A stretch of 45,323 bases of DNA. It comes from Opitutia bacterium. GTDB lineage: Bacteria; Verrucomicrobiota; Verrucomicrobiia; Opitutales; UBA953. Positions 25,004 through 31,368 of this stretch are shown here, in pieces. The stretch's first letter is position 1, and each line of letters starts with the position of its first letter. The stretch is from the NCBI GenBank assembly GCA_947470855.1, contig CANIUQ010000013.1:1-45323 (forward strand), read 5' to 3'. The notes under the pieces were generated by a model. It searched no databases. It was not told the origin of the DNA and saw only the letters and a list, made by a program, of their open reading frames with translations. The position numbers were made by a program, and so were the translations under genes.

Positions 25004-26822
25004 CGGCAGTCAAATCTCCCAAGGAGCGTAACAATTCCTCGAGCCTTCGCAAGCCATCGATGAGTTGTTTTGTTCTTTTTATCGTTTGGGGGTCGCGGGG
25101 TTTGTGTTCGATTTGACCGGCAAGATTGACCAGTCTTGTGCAGCCCATCATGCCCAGCATGCCTGAAACCGCATGGGCTTGAAATCGAATATCCTTGGGG
25201 TCGTTTTTAGCCAAGGCTGTTTGGAGTTTTTCAATAAAGGAATGGGAGTACTTGAGAAAAACACGCGCAGCACATTTTAAGTCTTCGGCCTCCTGCTCAT
25301 CGGCAAGTCGAAGGTTTTTAGTAAACTCATCGATGTTGTCGGGTAATTCATTGGATTGGCTAACGACCTTGATTTTTTTGACTAGATCAGCGCCACGCAG
25401 TGGTTTTACCAAATAGGTTTCAAGACCGGCCTTTTTACAATTGGCCCGTTGGCCTGGTTCATTCATTCCCGTTAATGCAATCAAGGGGATGGGTTTTCTT
25501 TTTAAGCGTTTCTCTTCTCGACGTATGGCTGTTGCCACCTCGATGCCTCCTATAAGCGGCATTTGTAAATCTAAAATAACGAGATCAAATTCTTTAATTC
25601 GCCAGAGTTCCAAGGCCGCCACCCCGTCGACCGTGGCACTGACCTCGTGACCAGCCCGTTTTAACTGTAAAGAAATTACCTCACGGTTTACTTCGTTGTC
25701 TTCTGCAACCAAGATGCGCAACGCACGTTCCGTTTTTTCTTTAGGTTTTAGGAGAGAAGGCATGACTTCCGTGCTTTGCTTTTTGTCTTCAAGGAGGTTG
25801 CGTAAAGTTTGAAGATTTAAAGGTTTAGGTGCGACTCGATAGCCGTGAAAAGGGTAATCAAAATCAGTCAACAAAATGATCGAAGTTGAACTGGTTTGAG
25901 GTAGTTGTGGAGAAGTGTCTGCGGGGATATCGATAATGAGGTAGTCAAAATTTTCATTACCGTTTATTTTCTCAACCTCCTCGGTGCTATTGGCGGTTAC
26001 CACTTTGGCACCCCAGAATTGAAGGCTTTGACTCAACCACGGTTGGAGATGGGGACAGGAGCATTGCAATAGAATCTTCTTTGCTTTCAGGGTCTTAGGA
26101 GTCGTGGCATGGAGTGAATGAACGAAGGCACAATTCAGATTGACCGTAAAACAAGTGCCTTTGCCGATATCGCTTTCTACGAGAACATCTCCTCCCATCG
26201 CTCTGGCCAGAGATTGAACCATCGCTAAGCCTAGTCCTGAGCCTCCGTAGCATTCAGCCGTGTTTGGTTCCGCTTGAGTGAAAGGTTGAAAGAGGAAGGC
26301 CAAACGTTGTTGCGCAATGCCAATTCCAGTGTCTTTGACTTTCATTTCGACTCGATAGCCTGTGGCCGATTCTCGAAAGTTTAAAGAGGCATGAATTGTC
26401 CCCTTGGCGGTAAACTTTACGGCGTTGTGTAGGAGATTGGTGAGAATTCTTTTAAACTTTATTTTGTCTCCCATGACCTGTTCGGGTGCGTCAGCGGGAG
26501 TAAATCCTAAGAGTTCGATTCCTTTAGCTCGTGCCTTGGGATAAAGGTAGGCGAGTGTCTCATGAAAAGCACTCACTGGATCGAAAGCGATTAGCGAGAG
26601 TTTGCCCTGTCCCTGTTGGAACTGGGCAAATTCAAGGACGTCTTGAACGAGGTTGGATAACTCCTCGGCGCAGTTTTTTATTTTTTGTAAAACCTGGGCT
26701 GACTCGGGTGAGTTCAGCGTAGGCAAGTTTGTTTCGCATAAACCTAAAATTGCCTGCACGGGATTTTGAATTTCGTGAGCCAAGTTGGCCGCAATTAAGA
26801 AATCAGGATTTTCTTTAGACAT
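24990..26822 (-). CDS. Soluble hybrid histidine kinase with receiver and HPt domains
   Basis: 610 residues, no membrane segment and no N-terminal sensor domain; the phospho-accepting His16 (LAHEIQNPVQ) is almost at the start. The HATPase domain covers about 110-230 (KDTGIGIAQQRL, GGSGLGLAMVQSL). A divergent, probably inactive receiver spans about 245-345. A good receiver follows at about 370-490 with Asp418 (LVILDLQMPL) and EDNEVNR. A C-terminal HPt domain contains His550 (FQAHAVSGMLGMMG). This gives a full internal phosphorelay. Without a sensor domain, input must come through a partner or the pseudo-receiver. The gene ends inside clpS. Confidence 0.92.
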   Translation of the reverse strand: MSKENPDFLIAANLAHEIQNPVQAILGLCETNLPTLNSPESAQVLQKIKNCAEELSNLVQDVLEFAQFQQGQGKLSLIAFDPVSAFHETLAYLYPKARAKGIELLGFTPADAPEQVMGDKIKFKRILTNLLHNAVKFTAKGTIHASLNFRESATGYRVEMKVKDTGIGIAQQRLAFLFQPFTQAEPNTAECYGGSGLGLAMVQSLARAMGGDVLVESDIGKGTCFTVNLNCAFVHSLHATTPKTLKAKKILLQCSCPHLQPWLSQSLQFWGAKVVTANSTEEVEKINGNENFDYLIIDIPADTSPQLPQTSSTSIILLTDFDYPFHGYRVAPKPLNLQTLRNLLEDKKQSTEVMPSLLKPKEKTERALRILVAEDNEVNREVISLQLKRAGHEVSATVDGVAALELWRIKEFDLVILDLQMPLIGGIEVATAIRREEKRLKRKPIPLIALTGMNEPGQRANCKKAGLETYLVKPLRGADLVKKIKVVSQSNELPDNIDEFTKNLRLADEQEAEDLKCAARVFLKYSHSFIEKLQTALAKNDPKDIRFQAHAVSGMLGMMGCTRLVNLAGQIEHKPRDPQTIKRTKQLIDGLRRLEELLRSLGDLTADGQT

Positions 26823-27046
26823 AGTGGGAAGAAGAGATCGTTTGTTGGCTCATGGAGTCATTCCATTCTCAGCGAATGCTTGAGTGGTGAAACGAGTTAT
26901 CACGAGTTCCGCCATAGCAGAGCCTCTCCTTTAAGTAGTGAATCGATTTTTGGATACAAAAATCTTACTGAGGTATTTCCTTTATAGAATTTCTCTAATA
27001 AAAATGTTCACTTTTAGGCGAATGGGGTTAGATTCGGTTTAAATAT

Positions 27047-27403
27047 ATGCATTTCGAGCATCATCGTCAGCCCCTCGCAACGCGCGAAAAGTTTCTCCGT
27101 CGCCTAGGGCGATTCGCTCTTTATGCTTTAGGCTTTTTAACCTTTTCACTCTGCGTTGGAGTCGTCGGCTACCATTGGATTGCGGGGCTTCCTTGGATTG
27201 ATGCCTTGCTCGATGCTTGCATGATTTTGGCGGGCATGGGTCCGGTTTCGGTTTTGACGACGAATGAGGCCAAGCTCTTCGCTTCATTTTATGCCGTCTT
27301 TAGTGGCGTGGCTTTTCTAACCACGTTTTCGATTTTGATCGCTCCTGTCTTACACCGCGTCTTGCACCGCCTACACTTGGGTGATGGTGTGGATCGAGGA
27401 TAA
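27047..27403 (+). CDS. Small K+-channel-like membrane protein
   Basis: 118 residues. Two hydrophobic helices (about 23-45 and 78-103) flank a re-entrant-type segment, GLPWIDALLDACMILAGMGPV, placed as the pore helix plus filter of two-TM K+ channels. The filter position reads GMGP instead of GYG, so potassium selectivity is doubtful. The remainder (KLFASFYAVFSGVAF) is characteristic of a widespread small family often labelled as channel-related. It is monocistronic, with its stop codon seven bases before the convergent tRNA-Leu(CAG). Probable inner-membrane protein; conduction not shown. Confidence 0.7.
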   Translation: MHFEHHRQPLATREKFLRRLGRFALYALGFLTFSLCVGVVGYHWIAGLPWIDALLDACMILAGMGPVSVLTTNEAKLFASFYAVFSGVAFLTTFSILIAPVLHRVLHRLHLGDGVDRG

Positions 27404-27409
27404 AAGGGG

Positions 27410-27491
27410 TGCTCAGGAAGGGACTTGAACCCTTACGCTTTAGGGGCACTAGAACCTGAATCTAGCGTGTCTGCCATTCCACCACCTGAGC
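27410..27491 (-). tRNA. tRNA-Leu (anticodon CAG)
   Basis: On the minus strand the acceptor stem GCTCAGG/CCTGAGC, anticodon stem CTAGA/TCTAG and loop TTCAGGT give anticodon CAG (reads CTG). There is a long variable arm and a TTCAAGT T-loop. After the discriminator A the genome reads CCC rather than CCA, so the 3' CCA must be added by nucleotidyltransferase, unlike tRNA-Leu(GAG) at 6060. Confidence 0.95.
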
Positions 27492-27540
27492 ATTTACCGA
27501 CAAACTTTTGAGCAAAGAGGGTGAGGGGAGGGTGTCAAGG

Positions 27541-28041
27541 TTAGGGCTTGCGAAGTGACTTCAGCATATAGACGCAGTCGAGTTCTTGGCCAAATTTTTG
27601 TCCGACGCCCTGTAAGAGCCCTGCCTGTTTAAATCCCAAACTCTCGTGGAGCTTAATACTTGCCGTTTGCTCTCCTGAAATTCGAGCGACGACCGAGAGA
27701 TGTCCCAATGCTTCGGCTCGATTGAGTAGGGCCTGGAGAAGTTGTTTCCCGTAGCCCTTTCCGTGGTAGAGGTGGTTAATAAATATAGAATCTTCAACCG
27801 TTTTGGACCAGCCTTCCCGAGCATTATAGGGGGAAATAGACCCCCAGCCGATAATTTTACTGCCTAATTCGATGACCATGACTGGGTGGGAGTTTTTTCT
27901 GTTTCTGAACCATTTCCTACGTCCATCTAGGGTTTCCTCGGATAAATGCCAGGTGCAGGTGCTCCTATTTACATAATAGTTGTAAATACCGTTGATGGCT
28001 TCGGCATCAGCCTCGGTGGCTAGGCGGATACAGGTATCCAT
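27541..28041 (-). CDS. GNAT N-acetyltransferase, phosphinothricin-acetyltransferase-like
   Basis: 166 residues from the ATG at 28041; a GTG at 28062 would add seven residues. The fold pattern IRLATEADAEAINGIYNYYV, then SIFINHLYHGKGYGKQLLQALLNRA with the acetyl-CoA loop (HGKGYGKQLL), and SIKLHESLGFKQAGLLQGVG is that of the PAT/YncA-type GNATs. These acetylate small amines such as methionine sulfoximine; the true substrate is unknown. It is transcribed away from the ribosomal protein pair. Confidence 0.85.
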   Translation of the reverse strand: MDTCIRLATEADAEAINGIYNYYVNRSTCTWHLSEETLDGRRKWFRNRKNSHPVMVIELGSKIIGWGSISPYNAREGWSKTVEDSIFINHLYHGKGYGKQLLQALLNRAEALGHLSVVARISGEQTASIKLHESLGFKQAGLLQGVGQKFGQELDCVYMLKSLRKP

Positions 28042-28156
28042 GGTGGGGGTAAAATTAGACACAGCTTTTACTTAGGACAAGAATAGGAAATCCCGTTGAC
28101 AGTTAAGGCAGAGAAGCCTTTGTTGGCCGACCTGCCCTTTTAAAGGCCCTAAGACC

Positions 28157-28282
28157 ATGAAAGTTTCATCCTCACTCAAATCGCTCAAGAAGCGTCACCC
28201 TAATTGCCAAGTTGTACGTCGCAAAGGTCGTATCTACGTAATCAATAAGACCCATCCACGTTACAAAGCACGCCAAGGTTAA
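28157..28282 (+). CDS. rpmJ: 50S ribosomal protein bL36, zinc-independent type
   Basis: 41 residues: starts [17 protein letters not shown] and ends [12 protein letters not shown], a near-textbook bL36 of the YkgO (C-minus) kind. The canonical zinc ligands are lost: only one Cys remains (Cys17) and the second CxxC and later Cys/His positions are Lys, Asn or other. It is followed after 21 bases by the C-minus bL31 gene, as in the ykgO-ykgM pair of E. coli. It is very short and easily missed by gene finders. No ribosome binding site is visible. Confidence 0.93.
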   Translation: MKVSSSLKSLKKRHPNCQVVRRKGRIYVINKTHPRYKARQG

Positions 28283-28303
28283 TCCCTATAAACCCCTGTT
28301 TTT

Positions 28304-28546
28304 ATGAAGAAAGAAGGTCATCCCGAGTATCAACCAGTCGTTTTTGTGGACGTTTCTACCGGCCGCGAATTCCCTACGCGTTCGACCATGAAGTCGAAAG
28401 AAACCAAATCCATTGGTGGGGTTGAGCACTTCGTGATTCGTCGAGAAGTGACGATGGACTCTCACCCTGCTTACACTGGTGAAAAGCGCTTCGTTGACTC
28501 CGCTGGTCGCGTTGAGAAGTTCAACACCAAGTTCCGTCGTAAATAA
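28304..28546 (+). CDS. rpmE2: 50S ribosomal protein bL31 type B, zinc-independent
   Basis: 80 residues with no cysteine at all, so it cannot form the CxxC zinc site of type A bL31. The N-terminus MKKEGHPEYQPVVFVDVSTG and the C-terminal HPAYTGEKRFVDSAGRVEKFNTKF match type B. It is a large-subunit protein at the central protuberance/intersubunit bridge. It is in an operon with rpmJ and is followed by a strong terminator. Whether zinc-binding paralogs exist elsewhere in the genome cannot be seen from here. Confidence 0.95.
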   Translation: MKKEGHPEYQPVVFVDVSTGREFPTRSTMKSKETKSIGGVEHFVIRREVTMDSHPAYTGEKRFVDSAGRVEKFNTKFRRK

Positions 28547-28567
28547 TTTTAGGTTCAGAAATGATCC

Positions 28568-28599
28568 AAAAGCCCGCTCGGTTTCCAGCGGGCTTTTTT
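28568..28599 (+). terminator. Terminator after rpmJ-rpmE2
   Basis: An 11-bp perfect stem (AAAAGCCCGCT, 28568-28578, with 28587-28597) and a T-run, 21 bases after the rpmE2 stop. Confidence 0.9.
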
Positions 28600-28743
28600 G
28601 TTGGTCTCCCGCCAAGGACGATGACTTAAGGAATGCGATGGAACTGCGTTGAGGCTTTTTTGCCTAAAAAAGTAAATTAAACGATTTTTTATCTTATTTT
28701 TAGTATGGAATTGAATAAGTGGGTCACCAAATTTTAAAAATTA

Positions 28744-28771
28744 AAAAAAGCCCAGTTTTAATGGGTTTTTA
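28744..28771. terminator. Orphan terminator-like hairpin
   Basis: A nine-bp stem (AAAAGCCCA with TGGGTTTTT, one G-T pair) around GTTTTAA, flanked by A- and T-runs so it could act on either strand. No gene ends just before it on either strand; the nearest upstream gene already has its own terminator at 28568. It may end an unannotated small transcript. Confidence 0.5.
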
Positions 28772-28813
28772 TGATTATTATGATTTATTAACAGAGGGTG
28801 TTAATAGAGTGTT

Positions 28814-28819
28814 TATAAT
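28814..28819 (+). promoter_or_regulatory. Candidate -10 box for the outer-membrane protein gene
   Basis: A perfect TATAAT lies 82 bases before the ATG at 28901. The -35 region is weak (TTAACA at 28788-28793 gives a 20-base spacer), so this is tentative. The predicted leader of ~75 bases has no Shine-Dalgarno sequence. Confidence 0.4.
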
Positions 28820-28900
28820 GCGTAATAAGGGTCATTAGTGCTTAAAAATAGCACTTTATGCTTGATTTCGAAACATTACCGTAACAATACTGCTCACGCT

Positions 28901-29416
28901 ATGAAGCATATCCTCCCTATCCTAACCGTAACGACCCTCAGCGCTGCTGCTTTCGCTCAAACGGCTGCTGCCGCTCCTGCTGGTCTCTCCTACAACCGTG
29001 TAGGTTTGAACTACCAAACCAATGGTAGCGAGAACCCTACTTCCATCAGCGCCTCCGCTTTCATTGGTTCTTCCAATGTTCTCGTTTCCGGCACTGCTGA
29101 TCTCACCGCTGCTGGCGACGATTCCGTTTCCCTCGGATACGTTTTCAAGAACGTTGCTGCTGGCGTTGACGCTACCGTATCCATCGGTTCCAACGACACT
29201 TACGGAATCAACCTCCGTCGTGCCCTTAACGAAATCGTTTCTGGTCTCGAAGTAGCCGTTGCTTACAACCGCACCATTGGTACCAACTATGATTCCCAAT
29301 GGGTTTACGAGCTCTCTTACAACTTCACTAAGCAGTATTCTATCGCTTACAGCGTGACCGATCCTAACGGCACCGCTCAAAGCGTTAACCAAGTTAGCCT
29401 CCGCTATAACTTCTAA
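28901..29416 (+). CDS. Small outer-membrane beta-barrel protein
   Basis: 171 residues from the ATG at 28901, which begins a clear signal peptide (MKHILPILTV..., cleavage near AFA-Q). A GTG at 28838 is in frame but puts the signal inside the protein. The mature part shows alternating strands (GLSYNRVGLNYQT, YELSYNFTKQYSIAYSV) and ends VSLRYNF with a C-terminal Phe, the usual signal for BAM-dependent insertion. Codon use is strongly biased toward C-ending codons (TAC, AAC, TCC, CTC), unlike neighbours, which suggests very high expression. The specific function is unknown; a porin-like or structural role is possible, though it is small for a porin. Confidence 0.85.
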   Translation: MKHILPILTVTTLSAAAFAQTAAAAPAGLSYNRVGLNYQTNGSENPTSISASAFIGSSNVLVSGTADLTAAGDDSVSLGYVFKNVAAGVDATVSIGSNDTYGINLRRALNEIVSGLEVAVAYNRTIGTNYDSQWVYELSYNFTKQYSIAYSVTDPNGTAQSVNQVSLRYNF

Positions 29417-29428
29417 TCTTCGGATTAG
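29413..29428 (+). promoter_or_regulatory. UUCG-tetraloop hairpin overlapping the stop codon
   Basis: CTAATC-TTCG-GATTAG forms a six-bp stem closed by a C(UUCG)G tetraloop, one of the most stable RNA loops, and includes the TAA stop of the outer-membrane gene. It precedes the true terminator by 12 bases and may protect the abundant mRNA from 3' exonucleases. Confidence 0.5.
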
Positions 29429-29439
29429 AGTTTAACACT

Positions 29440-29466
29440 AAGGGCTCCGGAAACGGGGCCCTTTTT
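29440..29466 (+). terminator. Terminator after the outer-membrane protein gene
   Basis: A ten-bp stem AAGGGCTCCG/CGGGGCCCTT (one G-T pair) with a GAAA loop and T5. Converges with the transglutaminase gene ending at 29469. Confidence 0.85.
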
Positions 29467-29468
29467 GT

Positions 29469-30311
29469 TTATTTAGCCTCAACATGCACGGTAACCCTCA
29501 TTTCTCGGTCTCCCGTACCCCAATAACTACCGCGAATCGGCGTGGCATCGCGGTAATCTCTGCCTAGGGCTGATGCCACATAGGATTCATTGACGATGCG
29601 TTTATTGGTTGGGTCTAGCCCCAACCATCCATAGCTAGGTATCCAGACCTCGCACCAAGCATGAGAAGCGTGACTGCCTAACACCTCGCCTCGTTTAGGA
29701 TCGTAAACATAGCCACAGATATAGCGAGCGGGAATGCTCAAAGACCGACACATAGCCAGTAAGAGATGAGCAAAGTCTTGGCAGACACCTTCAGGGTTTT
29801 TGAAAAACTGTTCGGTGGTGGTATTAACGTTCGTTACTCCGGGGACGTATTTGCAGTTTTTATGCACCATCTCCATTAAAGAAATAACCACTCCAAAGAC
29901 GTCTTTTTTATCACCTCGAGCATCGACCGCGGTTCGCCAAATTTGAGGCGTAATCTGAATGGGCCCATCTGATTGAAGGTAGGGCTGAAAACTTTCCGTT
30001 ACCTCGGGGAGAGACAAAGCACCCATCGGACTATCGGAGGGGATAGCCTTCAACGGCGTGGGCTTGGTTTCGACCATGCTGGATACATCAATAATTAGTT
30101 CTTTGTGGGATTCTTCGACCTCGAAAAAAGAGACCGTATTACGATGGAGGTCGTGATATCTGCGCATTTTTACGACAGGCAAAACCCGAACGAGATGCAG
30201 AATGGTCCGCTGTCTTTGATTATCGAGCGGAGTAACGCGTAATTCGTTGTTATTATTTCGAACAGGTAGGGCGTAGCGATATTCGGTGCGGTGAAGAATG
30301 CGGAGCTTCAT
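29469..30311 (-). CDS. Transglutaminase-like cysteine protease family protein
   Basis: 280 residues, no signal peptide. It has the N-terminal beta-domain of bacterial transglutaminases (LRILHRTEYRYALPV). The catalytic triad follows: Cys177 (PEGVCQDFAH), His217 (SHAWCEV) and Asp233 (WLGLDPTN). The family hydrolyses or forms amide bonds. It is the third gene of the ATP-grasp / alpha-E / transglutaminase cassette, 18 bases downstream of the alpha-E gene. In such cassettes it is proposed to trim or cross-link a peptide-like product made by the ATP-grasp enzyme; the product is unknown. Confidence 0.9.
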   Translation of the reverse strand: MKLRILHRTEYRYALPVRNNNNELRVTPLDNQRQRTILHLVRVLPVVKMRRYHDLHRNTVSFFEVEESHKELIIDVSSMVETKPTPLKAIPSDSPMGALSLPEVTESFQPYLQSDGPIQITPQIWRTAVDARGDKKDVFGVVISLMEMVHKNCKYVPGVTNVNTTTEQFFKNPEGVCQDFAHLLLAMCRSLSIPARYICGYVYDPKRGEVLGSHASHAWCEVWIPSYGWLGLDPTNKRIVNESYVASALGRDYRDATPIRGSYWGTGDREMRVTVHVEAK

Positions 30312-30329
30312 AGCGTCGAATGCAAATAA

Positions 30330-31364
30330 TTATTGTTGCTGTTGCTGCTGTTGTTCCCGCTGCCAATCGGACATCGATTCGGGGCGATTATGTCGAGTGA
30401 AGTGTCGTCCTACTTCGGAAGGCAGTAAGACGAAACTCTCGAAGACCGCTTGGCTTGAGCTATTGAGCTGTTTTTGTAGATCATCGATATAGTCATGGAG
30501 GCCTTTGGCCATCACTTCGGTGGGACCCGAAAAACTGAGTCGGGCGAGTAAAGCCCCAGTTAGTTTCTCACATTGATTACTGTAGCCACCCGTGGGAGTG
30601 CCTGAAATATCATGAAGCACTTCATCGGCCCGTCTTAGACAGTGGCGTATGGAACGAGGAAACTCGTTCGAAAACAGTAATAAATCCACCACTTTTTCGA
30701 TGGTAATCTCGCCACCGTAAGCTTTGCGATATCCTGCATGAGCCCCACAAGCACGCAAGACGGCACCCCATTTAAGAGATTCTTCGGCAGCGTCCTGACT
30801 CGTCGATTGCGACCAAATATCCAGAAAACGACTCGTCATGTCCGCACGCTCTAGAAGCCTTCCGAGTTGTAAAAAGTTCCAGCCCTCATCTCGCGTGAGA
30901 GTCGCCTCGGTGATTCCGTCAAAAAGCATCGAGGAGGAAATAATTTTCTCATAAAAAGCCTGAGGTGCCACCTCGAGTAAATCAATACCTTCAGGAGAAG
31001 TAACGAGCATGTTTAGGGCGTTAATTTCGGTCCACATTTCCTCTGAAATTTTATCGCGGACTGAACGGGCGTTTTCTCGAGCTTGTCGAATACACGAAAT
31101 AATTGAATCGGCATTACGTAAATCCGAAGTGATAAAGCGGGCGGCATCACCTTGTCGTGGTTGAGGGTAAAGAGATTTAAAGGATTCTTCCATCGCAGTA
31201 GCTTGGAGTACAGGAGTCCAGTACTCCTGAGCCGAACCACGACCGAGAGTTTCGTCATCGAGCAACATCTCTTCACTGATTCGAACCAGCCGAGCAAGGT
31301 TTTCGGCCCGTTCAATTTGACGGGACATCCAGTACTGGTGATCAGCAACGCGCGAAAGCATCAT
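30330..31364 (-). CDS. Alpha-E domain protein (DUF403) with C-terminal poly-Gln
   Basis: 344 residues from the ATG at 31364, since the family begins MMLSRVADHQYWMSR; the upstream in-frame ATG lies inside the ATP-grasp gene. The domain is all helical, with ERAENLARLVRISEE and LLERADMTSRFLD as typical segments. Its biochemical role is unknown, but it nearly always accompanies a circularly permuted ATP-grasp protein and a transglutaminase. The C-terminus runs DWQREQ and ends in seven Gln encoded by mixed CAA/CAG codons, an unusual tail discussed under findings. It starts four bases after the ATP-grasp stop. Confidence 0.88.
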   Translation of the reverse strand: MMLSRVADHQYWMSRQIERAENLARLVRISEEMLLDDETLGRGSAQEYWTPVLQATAMEESFKSLYPQPRQGDAARFITSDLRNADSIISCIRQARENARSVRDKISEEMWTEINALNMLVTSPEGIDLLEVAPQAFYEKIISSSMLFDGITEATLTRDEGWNFLQLGRLLERADMTSRFLDIWSQSTSQDAAEESLKWGAVLRACGAHAGYRKAYGGEITIEKVVDLLLFSNEFPRSIRHCLRRADEVLHDISGTPTGGYSNQCEKLTGALLARLSFSGPTEVMAKGLHDYIDDLQKQLNSSSQAVFESFVLLPSEVGRHFTRHNRPESMSDWQREQQQQQQQ

Positions 31365-31368
31365 AAAA

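Larger units (their letters stand above)
28600..28900. other. AT-rich non-coding stretch before the outer-membrane protein gene
   Basis: About 300 bases with no credible reading frame and visibly more A/T than the rest of the window, especially 28670-28830. It contains an orphan terminator-like hairpin and a TATAAT box, both listed separately. It could hold the regulatory leader of the outer-membrane gene and a small RNA. Confidence 0.6.

Noticed and set aside
28080-28156. Possible Zur box or sigma-70 promoter before rpmJ
   Set aside because: TTGACA at about 28097 has no matching -10 at normal spacing and no Zur-type palindrome was found.
28838-28900. GTG start for the outer-membrane protein
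   Set aside because: It would bury the signal peptide 21 residues inside the protein and lies after the probable -10 box.
28922-29392. 156-codon open frame antisense to the outer-membrane protein gene
   Set aside because: It is the expected mirror of strong codon bias in the real gene, has no signal, no start context and no recognisable protein pattern.
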